DNA of 64,000 nucleotides, taken from the IMG/VR virus record IMGVR_UViG_3300035660_000001, positions 96,140 to 160,139 of that record; one strand, given 5' to 3'. This DNA is from a virus. A program made the position numbers and the translations under genes. Under the pieces are notes generated by a model that searched no databases, was not told the origin of the DNA, and saw nothing but the letters and a program-made list of their open reading frames with translations. Shown here one piece after another: positions 39,155-46,854 of the stretch. The stretch's first letter is position 1. The number at the start of each line of letters is the position of its first letter.

Positions 39155-39727
39155 ATGAGCGAGAATGTTCGAGCGTATTACTTAAGAACGGTAAGGTGTG
39201 CTGAATGCCAGAAAATATTCAAGACGAGAACGGGACAGAAAAAGTTTTGTTCGAATGAGTGTCAACAGAAAACATATTCCCGAGTGCATCCTCGTCCTAT
39301 AAAAGACCTCGGTATGGCAAAGTGTGAAGTATGCAAGGTAGAATTTAAACGTAAATATTGGAATCAGAGATTCTGTTCGAGGATTTGTTTTGGGGAATTG
39401 CGAAGTCCCCTTAGATATCTCTCGAGGGGAAATACAGGAGCGGTTTCGGAGCTGGTTGTTTGCGCCGACCTTCTCAAAAAGGGGTATGAAGTTTTTAGAT
39501 CAGTAAGTCCATCGAGTAGTTGTGATTTGATAGTCCTCAAGGACGGGAAGACATTAACTATTGAAGTTCGAACGGGGTGCGTGAATAGTGACGGTACGCA
39601 TCGATATTCTGGAAGAGTTAAAGCATCGGTGCTGGCTGTCGTGGTAATGAATTTGAAAGACAATTCGGAGGTAGAAATGAAGGTTCATTACGTTCCAGAA
39701 CTCTCGAAAAGTGGGATCGAAAAATGA
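39155..39727 (+). CDS. Zinc-finger protein with PD-(D/E)XK nuclease-like domain
   Basis: A 190-residue protein. Two N-terminal zinc motifs (CAECQKIFKTRTGQKKFCSNEC; CEVCKVEF...FCSRIC) recall FCS/MYND-type fingers. The C-terminal half has GAVSELVVCADLLKKGYEVFR, then SSCDLIVLKDGKTLTIEVRTG: the E...D...ExK layout of PD-(D/E)XK nucleases of the Holliday-resolvase/homing type, with R in place of the usual K (EVRTG). Lower G+C than its neighbours suggests separate origin. Could be a homing-like or repair nuclease. Confidence 0.7.
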   Translation: MSENVRAYYLRTVRCAECQKIFKTRTGQKKFCSNECQQKTYSRVHPRPIKDLGMAKCEVCKVEFKRKYWNQRFCSRICFGELRSPLRYLSRGNTGAVSELVVCADLLKKGYEVFRSVSPSSSCDLIVLKDGKTLTIEVRTGCVNSDGTHRYSGRVKASVLAVVVMNLKDNSEVEMKVHYVPELSKSGIEK

Positions 39728-40284
39728 AATACCTTACCCAGTGGACAAGGCCTATGGTGATCGGGATGAAAGCCTATGGCAGTATCACGGGCGACTTCCG
39801 GAAGCTCATGCCCCGGCTTGCGGGGGAGGGCGTGAAGCTCGCCGGAGAGCATGGCGTGGGAAACGCCAAGATCGGGATGGACGGAGTCTGCTTCTCGAGG
39901 CAGTGTGAGTTCACGAGCAAGCCCCGGAAGGTTATGGTCGGGGGATGGGACGGAGGGGCGGACGGAGGAGTCGCTGTAGCCGAGCAGAAGAAGGTCGGCG
40001 TCGATCCCTGGGAAGCGTTCTGCTTTCCCCGGACGATCCTTCCGGTCGACTGTGAGCCTTCCCGGGAGCATCAGAGCATGGAGTTCGTGGCGACCGACGA
40101 TGACGCCTACCAGCTCGCCGTGGAGAGCTTCCTTCTGATCGCCCGTTTCTACCTGGGGGAGAATATGGAGATCCAGACGCAGAAGGATGAGAATGCCAAG
40201 AAGGTATTCGCTCAGGCCATTGAGGTCTGCCGGTCCGTCCTGGGTTATAAAGTCGATCGCATCTTAGAGAAGGTGGCCGAGTGA
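39724..40284 (+). CDS. Hypothetical phage protein
   Basis: A 186-residue protein. The N-terminal half is beta-rich with glycine turns (GVGNAKIGMDGVCFSRQCEF, VMVGGWDGGADGG) and the C-terminal half is helical (DDAYQLAVESFLLIARFYLG). I do not recognise it. ATGA overlap with the nuclease-like gene and GTGA with the next. Confidence 0.62.
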   Translation: MKYLTQWTRPMVIGMKAYGSITGDFRKLMPRLAGEGVKLAGEHGVGNAKIGMDGVCFSRQCEFTSKPRKVMVGGWDGGADGGVAVAEQKKVGVDPWEAFCFPRTILPVDCEPSREHQSMEFVATDDDAYQLAVESFLLIARFYLGENMEIQTQKDENAKKVFAQAIEVCRSVLGYKVDRILEKVAE

Positions 40285-40643
40285 AGGTTTGTAGGTGGAA
40301 GAAGTGCCGGAAGAAGTTTGAGCCCCGGGCCCATGCTCAGGCGTATTGTAGTACCCGCTGTGTGATGGATGCCAACAACGAGAGGGATCGGCTCTGGTTG
40401 AAGGCTCACCCGGAGAAGGCGAAGGAGATGAACCGGAGGAAGCATCTCAGGAGACGCCGGAATCCGAAGAAGTGGGAAGCCTACAAGAAGTATCATCGGG
40501 ATTATAATGCTGTGCGTTTGTCTCTCGATAAGAACTTCAGGAAGCGTCGGAGGCTTTGGGAGAAGAAGGGACGCCTGAAGCGTCAGCTAATACGGATGGG
40601 AGTCGATCCGGCTACTCTTGAAAGTCTAACCTCGAAAGGATGA
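40281..40643 (+). CDS. Basic zinc-finger protein
   Basis: A 120-residue protein. VCRWKKCRKKFEPRAHAQAYCSTRC is a C-x4-C...C-x3-C zinc finger like the fingers of the 39155 product. The rest is extremely basic and helical (MNRRKHLRRRRNPKKWEAYKKYHRDYN, RKRRRLWEKKGRLKRQ), as in HNH-homing-associated NUMOD or nucleic-acid chaperone proteins. No HNH residues are seen. Confidence 0.65.
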   Translation: MKVCRWKKCRKKFEPRAHAQAYCSTRCVMDANNERDRLWLKAHPEKAKEMNRRKHLRRRRNPKKWEAYKKYHRDYNAVRLSLDKNFRKRRRLWEKKGRLKRQLIRMGVDPATLESLTSKG

Positions 40644-40644
40644 A

Positions 40645-40836
40645 ATGGGAAGAGTCAAGTTCGTGACCGTCCGGCATGCCTGTGGTCACACGGAGACGTT
40701 TGAGGTTTCCGGAGACCCACAGGGCAACGCCCTGCTCATGAAGGTCCAGAAGCAAAGGCCGTGCCCGACGTGCGTAACGAAGGCTCGGGCGATCGGCCTT
40801 CAGGAGCCCTCAAAGAATTTTCCGGCAAGCCCTTGA
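40645..40836 (+). CDS. Small zinc-binding mini-protein
   Basis: A 63-residue protein: VRHACGHTETFEVSGD and RPCPTCVTKAR form a CGH/CxxC zinc site, as in many phage mini-proteins. It ends inside the promoter P6 region. Confidence 0.6.
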   Translation: MGRVKFVTVRHACGHTETFEVSGDPQGNALLMKVQKQRPCPTCVTKARAIGLQEPSKNFPASP

Positions 40837-40861
40837 CAATTACTTTGAGAACCGTTATAAT
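40833..40861 (+). promoter_or_regulatory. Sigma70-type promoter P6 (TTGACA-17-TATAAT)
   Basis: -35 TTGACA 40833-40838, -10 TATAAT 40856-40861, 17-bp spacer ATTACTTTGAGAACCGT. Its -35 overlaps the stop region of the previous gene. Confidence 0.92.
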
Positions 40862-40884
40862 AAAGCCCATGAAGGAAAGATTCG

Positions 40885-41394
40885 ATGGCGAAGGGTAAGC
40901 AAATCCCGAGAGAGACCGTCGATCCGGTCATTGACAAGGTCTACAAGAGACTGCAGGGCGTGGCGTTAAACTTTACGGTCTGCGGGTCGCATCGCCGGGG
41001 CTGTCCTCTCGTGAGGGACGTCGACCTTGTGGCGATCGCATCTCAGGAGTCGGACAGGGATGTAATCCTGGAAGCCTTCGGGGAGCTTCTGGATCCGTCG
41101 TTCCCCCGCTTCCACGTCCAGGGCAACCGGGTCCACTCCGGACCGATCGACTACGTCATGGTCGATCTGAACGTCGGCCTGCCGGACGAGTGGGCTACGA
41201 TGGTCTGCTACGCAACGGGAAGCATGCTGTTCAACGTCCAGATGCGGGGCCTCGCTAAGAAGCAGGGATTCAAGCTGTCCCAATACGGCCTGTTCAAGCC
41301 GGACGGCTCGAGGGTCGTTACGCCTACGGAGGAGGACGTTTTTAAGGCGCTCGGAATGGACTTTAGGTTTCCGTCAGAGAGAGACCTTCACTAA
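40885..41394 (+). CDS. PolX/DNA polymerase beta-like nucleotidyltransferase, short form
   Basis: A 169-residue protein. FTVCGSHRRGCPLVRDVDLVAI carries the GS...RRG...DVDL signature of family X polymerases, with D-x-D metal ligands. GPIDYVMVDLNV supplies the third acidic strand, and ATGSMLFNVQMRGLAKKQGFKLSQYGL with TEEDVFKALGMDFRFPSERD matches the thumb subdomain. The 8-kDa and fingers domains are missing, so only palm and thumb remain. Gap-filling synthesis with the ligase is a possible role. First gene after P6, with a very short leader. Confidence 0.82.
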   Translation: MAKGKQIPRETVDPVIDKVYKRLQGVALNFTVCGSHRRGCPLVRDVDLVAIASQESDRDVILEAFGELLDPSFPRFHVQGNRVHSGPIDYVMVDLNVGLPDEWATMVCYATGSMLFNVQMRGLAKKQGFKLSQYGLFKPDGSRVVTPTEEDVFKALGMDFRFPSERDLH

Positions 41395-41415
41395 ATACAA
41401 CGGAGGATGCGAGAG

Positions 41416-41910
41416 ATGACAGATGCTATAGGATCAGGAGCCGGAACACCGAGAAGGCCCCGGAGACTGACGTCCAATTCGGGCGGGATGTCTCGGGTGC
41501 GGAGAAGGTGGACCTCCGAAGATCTGACCAGGCTCGTTAAGTTATATAAGTATCGGTGCTGGCCTACGCTGATAAAGATTTTCCACCGCCCCCAAAAGGC
41601 AATCGCTCAGCGGGTTGGCATCCTAAAAAGAGAAGGGCGAATTGCGGAAGGAGCTCACCCTCCGAAGAATAGCCGTCATCTGCCGGACGCTCATGGAGGA
41701 GGTGGGTCGGCTCCCGTTCAGGCGCCTCCCTGTCCAGTACCACCTGCTCCCCCGACCCTTCTCGATCTTGCTCCTGCTGACCGGGCGACTCTCGATCGGG
41801 CCGAGCGTATAATCGGAATTGTGGGCCGGATAAATACAAACCGGGAGGAGCATGGAAGGCTCTTGGAGGAGTTAGGCCGAGCGTGTTCTCAACATGGAGG
41901 AGGACGATGA
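41416..41910 (+). CDS. Myb/SANT-like DNA-binding protein with Pro-rich linker
   Basis: A 164-residue protein (ATG 41407 also possible). RRRWTSEDLTRLVKLYKYRCWPTLIKIFHRPQKAIAQRVGIL reads as a Myb/GcrA-like three-helix domain. A proline-rich stretch (APPCPVPPAPPTLLDLAP) and a C-terminal helix follow. Its ribosome site GGAGGATGCGAG recurs before the genes at 44848 and 63575. Confidence 0.6.
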   Translation: MTDAIGSGAGTPRRPRRLTSNSGGMSRVRRRWTSEDLTRLVKLYKYRCWPTLIKIFHRPQKAIAQRVGILKREGRIAEGAHPPKNSRHLPDAHGGGGSAPVQAPPCPVPPAPPTLLDLAPADRATLDRAERIIGIVGRINTNREEHGRLLEELGRACSQHGGGR

Positions 41911-42443
41911 AGAAGAAATCTAAACCCAAGAAGCCTTTGCCGAAGAAGGCCGTGAAGAAGGCCCCGGCGAAGGCCGAGACCCCGGAGGTCAAGACACCCG
42001 AGGAGCCCAAGGCTCCAGCGGCTCCAGCGGCTCCGGAGGTCAAGGCGCCGGAGAAGAAGTCTGCCCTTCCGACGTTCCCTGCGGACGTCGAGCTCAAGAA
42101 CATCCTGTTGTTTGAGGGGAGGCTTGGGCCCTTCCAGGTGGGGGAGAAGGTTTATAAGCACATCCTGGACTTTATGTGCGGCCGCTGGTACTGGGATGAG
42201 GCTCTTTACGGGGCTTACGTTCCGGAGGAGCTCCGGAAGGGTTACGTTCTCTTATCCAGAGGATGGGGAGATAGCCCGACCGAAGGATGGAGGGATCACC
42301 TGAGCAAGACCGCCGTCGAGCGGGGATCTCGAAGGTCGGACGGGTCGCTTCCATCGTGGATGATGGATTCCCTGAAGGTTATGACCATTGAGCAGTTTAA
42401 GGAATGGTTCAATAAAATGCTCGATCTCAAGCAATCCCAGTAA
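41907..42443 (+). CDS. Protein with Lys/Pro/Ala-rich tail and compact C-terminal domain
   Basis: A 178-residue protein, start ATG 41907 after GGAGGAGG. The first 60 residues are low-complexity and basic (KKKSKPKKPLPKKAVKKAPAK...). The rest (LLFEGRLGPFQVGEKVYKHIL, GRWYWDEALYGAYVPEEL, MTIEQFKEWFNKML) is a folded domain I do not recognise. It precedes the ubiquitin-like operon and may belong to it. Confidence 0.62.
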   Translation: MKKKSKPKKPLPKKAVKKAPAKAETPEVKTPEEPKAPAAPAAPEVKAPEKKSALPTFPADVELKNILLFEGRLGPFQVGEKVYKHILDFMCGRWYWDEALYGAYVPEELRKGYVLLSRGWGDSPTEGWRDHLSKTAVERGSRRSDGSLPSWMMDSLKVMTIEQFKEWFNKMLDLKQSQ

Positions 42444-42473
42444 GGACAGAGTCCTTAAGAGAGGAGGTGAATC

Positions 42474-43001
42474 GTGGCACAGGAAGTGGTTTATAGCGGA
42501 AATCCCCCGGAGTTCGTCGATCCACAGCTCATGCAGGTGTGGGCGTATGTGACTACTCTGGACCCGCTCGACGAGAAGCGGGACGTCGTGGTCGTCGACA
42601 ATCTCTCTGCGGAGTGGCAGGAGCGGTATCGGGAGGTATTCTTCTGGCGGTTCCACCGTCTGCGGGTGAAGAACGAAATCGACTTCCACATGAGCGTGAA
42701 GGACTTTGAGCATGTTTCCAAACTGGCGGTCGAGTACTTCCGCTTCGAGACGATGGAGAACGTCGCTATGCAGATGTTCTACCGGGATATCCGGGAGAAG
42801 TTCAAGCAGTGGGACAAGACACAGCTCGGCCTCCGGGTGAATACCGAGAAGGACGGAAGGCAACAGCCCGTTGACGTTTGGAAGGTCGTGTGGGTTCCCC
42901 CGCCGAACGAGGCCGGGACTAAGGATACCCTCGCCGACATCATCAGGGCAAACCCAGAGCAGGTTCGTGTTTTGACCAATCCGTCTTTGAGGACGGGTTG
43001 A
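42474..43001 (+). CDS. Hypothetical protein upstream of the Ubl operon
   Basis: A 175-residue GTG-start protein after GAGGAGGTGAATC. It is helical with many aromatic residues (WQERYREVFFWRFHRLRVKNEIDFHMSV, HVSKLAVEYFRFETMENVAMQMF). No known motif. Its position directly before the modifier gene makes it a candidate partner or substrate. Confidence 0.6.
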   Translation: MAQEVVYSGNPPEFVDPQLMQVWAYVTTLDPLDEKRDVVVVDNLSAEWQERYREVFFWRFHRLRVKNEIDFHMSVKDFEHVSKLAVEYFRFETMENVAMQMFYRDIREKFKQWDKTQLGLRVNTEKDGRQQPVDVWKVVWVPPPNEAGTKDTLADIIRANPEQVRVLTNPSLRTG

Positions 43002-43012
43002 TCGCAGTCGTT

Positions 43013-43021
43013 AACCCATTT
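43013..43021 (+). promoter_or_regulatory. Leader box variant TAACCCATT
   Basis: Identical to the variant at 21090; lies ahead of GGGAGG and the GTG at 43043. Confidence 0.4.
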
Positions 43022-43042
43022 CAATGAAGGGAGGTGACGTAA

Positions 43043-43282
43043 GTGGAGAACGAAAGCTACTTCAACCTGACCAAGCTCGGCGCGACACCTTCGCGCCCTC
43101 AGCTTCCGGATGGAGGCCAGAGGCTCACTGTAGGAGAGATGCTGGAACAGCAGGTCGGCGCGAAGGGGAAGGAGGCCGAAGGCTACACGGTCAACGTCGA
43201 CGGTCGGTCGGTCGGTCTGAACGACGTGATCATGCCCGGCTCGAACGTCGTGGTTCTGAAGTCCCTTAGACTTGGTGACTGA
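43043..43282 (+). CDS. Beta-grasp ubiquitin-like modifier (ThiS/MoaD-like)
   Basis: A 79-residue GTG-start protein after GGGAGG. LTVGEMLEQQVGAKG followed by EGYTVNVDGRSVGLNDVIMPGSNVVVLKSLRLGD has the order of ThiS/MoaD/ubiquitin-like proteins: helix after strand 2, then a V-N-G turn, then a V-L-K-x-L-R-L tail. It ends L-R-L-G-D, so removal of one residue would expose a C-terminal glycine as needed for E1 activation. With E2, JAMM peptidase and E1 genes directly downstream, this is the probable modifier of a conjugation system. No Gly-Gly is present, which is unusual. Confidence 0.75.
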   Translation: MENESYFNLTKLGATPSRPQLPDGGQRLTVGEMLEQQVGAKGKEAEGYTVNVDGRSVGLNDVIMPGSNVVVLKSLRLGD

Positions 43283-43355
43283 TTCCCCTCGGGGGTCCAA
43301 GCTCTAAGTCTGCAGACTCGGCGGCTTGTGGAGTCCCCACAGCCGCCGAGGGGAA
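43265..43355 (+). promoter_or_regulatory. Intercistronic region with alternative hairpins (attenuator-like)
   Basis: Hairpin 1: CTTAG-A-CTTGG 43265-43275 with CCAAG-CT-CTAAG 43297-43308. Palindrome AGTCTGCAGACT 43307-43318. Hairpin 3: CTCGGCGGC 43317-43325 with GCCGCCGAG 43342-43350. A competing helix is TTCCCCTCGG 43283-43292 with CCGAGGGGAA 43346-43355, which would break hairpin 3. Lies between the modifier and E2 genes; may set their ratio. Confidence 0.5.
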
Positions 43356-43384
43356 TTTAACTAACGTGGAGAACGAGAAAGGAT

Positions 43385-44851
43385 ATGGCAAGATGGAGGG
43401 CATTTACGTGCTCGAGGGAGCAGGAGGAACTCCTGAGAGGATCCCGCATCACCTATGCCCGTATCAATTCCTCGGAGATTCAGGTTTCGGAGGACGTCGC
43501 CTTTCAGGTAGACGAGCTTCTCTCCGGAGCCGTGAGGAGCAATGGTATGAGCACCGGAAATGATATAGCCTTTCCCCCGATCACGGGTCGGAGGGATCAC
43601 AGGGACGCCGTAGAGGCGCCCAAGAAACCCGCTCCGGCGCCGGGTCCCCGGTTTATTATCCCAAGCCTTGAGAATGCCGAGGCCATGTTCTCGTGGCTCA
43701 ACAAGTTCGCTGGACTCAAGGCCGAAGTGATCATCCCCCACGCCGAGACGCCACCGAAGAACGTCCGGGTCGACGTGGATCAGAACGTCGACGAGAGGTT
43801 CAGGATTTACGTGATCGCCTTCCCGGATATCGAAGCCGGGAGCGTAGTCAAGAAGGGAACTCGGGAACGGTTCACCGTCTTAGGCCGGAGCTTCGCGATG
43901 GAGTCCGGAGAGGATGATTGCCTCGAGCTGTCCAATCCCAAAGCCTTCACGGATCGGGGTTGGAAGCTCATGACCGATGACAACGGAATACCCCTGGCGA
44001 TCTGGAAGGATCGGAACCTCTTCTTCCTGTGGGATATCGCCCACAGGAAGGACCTCAGCGGGGTCGATCTCGAGGACAAGGTCAACCTCTCGAAATATAT
44101 CGTCTTGCTGTGGCTGTCGGACGTTAAGGATCCCGAGCCCCTCAAGAAGTGGGTCGATGAAGTCAAGTCCAGGTTCTCAAAGGACTTTGTGGTCGGGCCG
44201 ATTCTGCTGGATGCCCTGAAGGAGCGGCATCAGACGGAGATTAAGAAGGTTGGCGAGGCCCTGAAGGATTTGAAGGGTAAGATCGACCTTTCGGCCCGGA
44301 CCCTCCGGACGCAATACGACGAACGGCATACCCTCGAGATCACGCTCGAGATTCACAAGGCCCTTGCCGGGAAGGTCGATCAGATGTTCAAGGATCAGAT
44401 CGAAGCTTTGAGGGGCCATCCCAAGATCGACCGGATCAGGTTCTTCGCGGCCGATGGCAGGGACAGCGTGATGCGTTTGGAGATCGTAACCAAGCCGATC
44501 GCATGGAAGGACTGGTGGCTTGGGCAGTATCAGTTTACAATCCCCCTGACGGAGGGCGCCCATCAGGTCATCGTGACCAATCTCTATCCCCCGCCATCGG
44601 GACGGCCTCACCCGCACATCAAGACGCCGGACAACGTCTGCTGGGGTAATTCCGGGTCGACGGTCCAGGAGCTTCTGTCGGGGTTGAGGTTCTTCGAGTT
44701 GACGGATCTGCTGGTTTGCATCGTGCAGTCCGTGACGCCCTCGGACGGATGGGGGTCGTCGGTCAGGGAGTGGCAGGACAGTGCAGTGCAGAGCAGGTAC
44801 ATTAAGATTTTCGGCAAGGTTCCTAAATCAAAAACGGAGGATGCGAGATGA
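43385..44851 (+). CDS. E2-like (UBC-fold) protein of a ubiquitin-like system
   Basis: A 488-residue protein. A 55-residue N-terminal segment (FTCSREQEELLRGSRITYARI) and a Pro-linker (APKKPAPAPGPRF) precede a middle region and a coiled part. The C-terminal domain has the UBC signature NLYPPPSGRPHPHIKTPDNVCWGNSG: H409-P-H411 and candidate catalytic C419, in the bacterial E2 pattern PHPH...CxGN. Bacterial E2s of Bil-like or related systems are often longer than the 150-residue core, but 488 residues is long. The next gene overlaps by ATGA, showing tight coupling with the JAMM peptidase. Confidence 0.75.
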   Translation: MARWRAFTCSREQEELLRGSRITYARINSSEIQVSEDVAFQVDELLSGAVRSNGMSTGNDIAFPPITGRRDHRDAVEAPKKPAPAPGPRFIIPSLENAEAMFSWLNKFAGLKAEVIIPHAETPPKNVRVDVDQNVDERFRIYVIAFPDIEAGSVVKKGTRERFTVLGRSFAMESGEDDCLELSNPKAFTDRGWKLMTDDNGIPLAIWKDRNLFFLWDIAHRKDLSGVDLEDKVNLSKYIVLLWLSDVKDPEPLKKWVDEVKSRFSKDFVVGPILLDALKERHQTEIKKVGEALKDLKGKIDLSARTLRTQYDERHTLEITLEIHKALAGKVDQMFKDQIEALRGHPKIDRIRFFAADGRDSVMRLEIVTKPIAWKDWWLGQYQFTIPLTEGAHQVIVTNLYPPPSGRPHPHIKTPDNVCWGNSGSTVQELLSGLRFFELTDLLVCIVQSVTPSDGWGSSVREWQDSAVQSRYIKIFGKVPKSKTEDAR

Positions 44852-45477
44852 AATCTAGGAAGTCGGACGACGGCTCCGATACGCCGTCGATTAAGATCAC
44901 CCTCAAGGCGTGGCGTAAAATCCTGCTCTTCGCGCAGGAGACGAACGTGGAGGTGGCCGGGCTCGGGACGGTCCAGATGCGAGGCAACAAGCCCGTCATC
45001 GACGACGTGATGGTTTTCAAGCACGAGAACCGCAGTGCGGCGGCGGCGGATCTCGACCCGCAGGATATCGCCGATGAGTTCTCCCGGCTGGTGGAGGCGA
45101 AGCAGGACACCGGGAAGTACCGTCTGTGCTGGCATAGCCATGTGAATATGGAAGCGTCCTTCAGCGGGACGGACAGGGCCTGCATGAATAGCCTTGCCGA
45201 TCTCTCGGAGTGGTTTCTGTGGATCGTGGTCAACAAGAGCGGGGACTATTCGGCGATGGTTACCGTCTACTCCCCGATCCGGCACTTCGCAGAGGCCAAG
45301 CTCGACGTTCTCTTCGACGAGTTCGACAAGAGTTTGATCGCCGGGGTGAAGCAGGAGATGCAGGAGAAACTTTTTCGCCATCCGGGTAAGGGTGAAGAGG
45401 CTTCTGAGGCTCCTGCGGTGGAAGGGCTGATCGAAGCATCGAAGACCGGGGTCCAGCAGGTTTTGGAGGGTCCATGA
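44848..45477 (+). CDS. JAMM/JAB metallopeptidase (deconjugating or processing enzyme)
   Basis: A 209-residue protein with a complete JAMM site: E35 in NVEVAGLG, then H96-S-H98-x7-S106-x2-D109 (CWHSHVNMEASFSGTD). Such prokaryotic JAB peptidases cut after the glycine of a ubiquitin-like modifier. The remaining fold (WFLWIVVNKSGDYSAMVTVY) is standard. Between E2 and E1 genes with ATGA overlaps on both sides, it probably trims the modifier precursor and/or removes it from targets. Preceded by GGAGGATGCGAG. Confidence 0.9.
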   Translation: MKSRKSDDGSDTPSIKITLKAWRKILLFAQETNVEVAGLGTVQMRGNKPVIDDVMVFKHENRSAAAADLDPQDIADEFSRLVEAKQDTGKYRLCWHSHVNMEASFSGTDRACMNSLADLSEWFLWIVVNKSGDYSAMVTVYSPIRHFAEAKLDVLFDEFDKSLIAGVKQEMQEKLFRHPGKGEEASEAPAVEGLIEASKTGVQQVLEGP

Positions 45478-46187
45478 CCACTCCGTCTACCATGAACCGG
45501 GACTTCTGGCGGCAGACGGACTTTTTCGATCCCATGAAGACGCCTGTGACTGCTACGGTCATAGGCGTCGGAGGGATCGGGTCGTTCACTGCGCTCGCTC
45601 TCGGGAAGCTGGGGATCAAGGAGCTCGTCCTCGTCGATCCGGACCTGGTGGAGGCTCACAACGTCCCCAATCAGCTCTTCAGGGTGCGCGACGTGGGGGA
45701 GGCGAAGGTCGTTGCCGCCGCTCATCTGATCAGGGAGCTCACGGGCATTGAGGAGATCAAGACCTGGGTCATGAGGTTTCCTCCGAAGGATAACCCGTAC
45801 CCGAAAGAGCTGATCACGACCGACCTCGTGGTCTGCGGGGTGGACACGATGCAGGCCCGGAAGGAAATCTGGGCGTCCGGGATCCGGCGTAACCCCGGGG
45901 TGAAGCTGTTCATCGACGGGCGGCTAGGGGGCGAGCAGTTACGAATCCTGTCCGTCAAGGATACCGTTTCGACGGATCAAATCGAACGCTACGAGCAGAC
46001 GATCGTTCCGGACGAGACGGTCCCCGACCTGCCCTGCACGGCCAGGGCGATCATCGATGTGGGATTTGTCATGGCCGCTTACATCACCCGGCTGGTCCGG
46101 AGGCACTTCACCGGACAGGCCATCCCGTTCGAGACCGTAGCCGACGTGAGCTTCCAGCTTCAGGGCCAGCTCTTTGAGTGGGGATAA
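45474..46187 (+). CDS. E1-like ThiF-family adenylating enzyme
   Basis: A 237-residue protein. G31-x-GG-x-G36 (GVGGIGSF) binds ATP; ELVLVDPDLVEAHNVPNQLFR carries the conserved D55 and R70; LVVCGVDTMQARK matches the late nucleotide-fold segment. C188 in DLPCTARAIIDVGFV is the best candidate thioester cysteine, in a motif also seen in other prokaryotic E1s. It would activate the 43043 modifier and pass it to the E2. TAATG overlap to the first of many small downstream genes. Confidence 0.9.
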   Translation: MTTPSTMNRDFWRQTDFFDPMKTPVTATVIGVGGIGSFTALALGKLGIKELVLVDPDLVEAHNVPNQLFRVRDVGEAKVVAAAHLIRELTGIEEIKTWVMRFPPKDNPYPKELITTDLVVCGVDTMQARKEIWASGIRRNPGVKLFIDGRLGGEQLRILSVKDTVSTDQIERYEQTIVPDETVPDLPCTARAIIDVGFVMAAYITRLVRRHFTGQAIPFETVADVSFQLQGQLFEWG

Positions 46188-46492
46188 TGCCGTTCAAGCT
46201 CCAGGATTTCCATGTGGGCGACACCGTCAAGGTCGCCTGCCGTTGCACGATGCATCGGTTCGAGTTCAAGAACGACATGGGCGTCGTCGTTGCCCTCAAG
46301 CCTGCGGAGGGGGCTCTCCACTACGATACCATGTTCATCTGCCTTGACCGGAAGCGGAAGGACAGGAAGAGGTCGTTCCCTCCCCGGGGCGTGGACATTC
46401 CATCGGACGAGTGCCTGGCTTTGTTTTCCCACCGGTGTAACGTCGAATTCATAACCTCCGAGGAGAGGATATTCTTGAGGGAGCCGATTTGA
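46187..46492 (+). CDS. SH3/KOW-like small protein
   Basis: A 101-residue protein with TAATG overlap upstream. DFHVGDTVKVACRCTMHRFEF and DMGVVVALKPA begin a small beta barrel; it ends FLREPI, a weak form of the tag found in the following genes. Function unknown. Confidence 0.6.
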   Translation: MPFKLQDFHVGDTVKVACRCTMHRFEFKNDMGVVVALKPAEGALHYDTMFICLDRKRKDRKRSFPPRGVDIPSDECLALFSHRCNVEFITSEERIFLREPI

Positions 46493-46854
46493 GAGGCAAG
46501 AGGAGATTCAAGATCGGAGATGTGGTGAAGGTTACGATGCTTGTGGATGCCAATAACTCCTTTCTCTTTCCCGGGGGACTACCCTTTCGAAATGACGGGG
46601 AGCCTGTTAAGGCGATTACTATGGGGGGAGAGCTAGCTGATCGAAGCAGTCTTCTCCTGAAGCTGGGAGTCATTGAGGACGTTAGAATTCAGCGGGGTGA
46701 AAAATTGAAGGTCACGGCTTACGTCGTGGCCTTCTTTAAGTCCGGTTCCGGGGTCCAGGATAAGTCCTTTGACGGGTATGCCCCGTTCCTGGGGGATGAG
46801 CTCGAGCTCGTGTCGAAGGTCGGGGAGAAGGCTATCGTGATCGGGGGGATATGA
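46489..46854 (+). CDS. SH3/KOW-like protein with C-terminal IVIGGI tag
   Basis: A 121-residue TTG-start protein (TTGA overlap). RFKIGDVVKVTMLVDANNSF and RGEKLKVTAYVVAFF are beta-barrel-like; it ends VGEKAIVIGGI. The TTG start is inferred from the overlap and the lack of an ATG. Confidence 0.58.
   Translation: MRGKRRFKIGDVVKVTMLVDANNSFLFPGGLPFRNDGEPVKAITMGGELADRSSLLLKLGVIEDVRIQRGEKLKVTAYVVAFFKSGSGVQDKSFDGYAPFLGDELELVSKVGEKAIVIGGI

Noticed and set aside
33233-41394. Reverse transcriptase or retron components near structured RNAs
   Set aside because: I looked for a YxDD core and RT domain order in all plausible frames; FADDDEDW in the 26408 product is only an acidic run.
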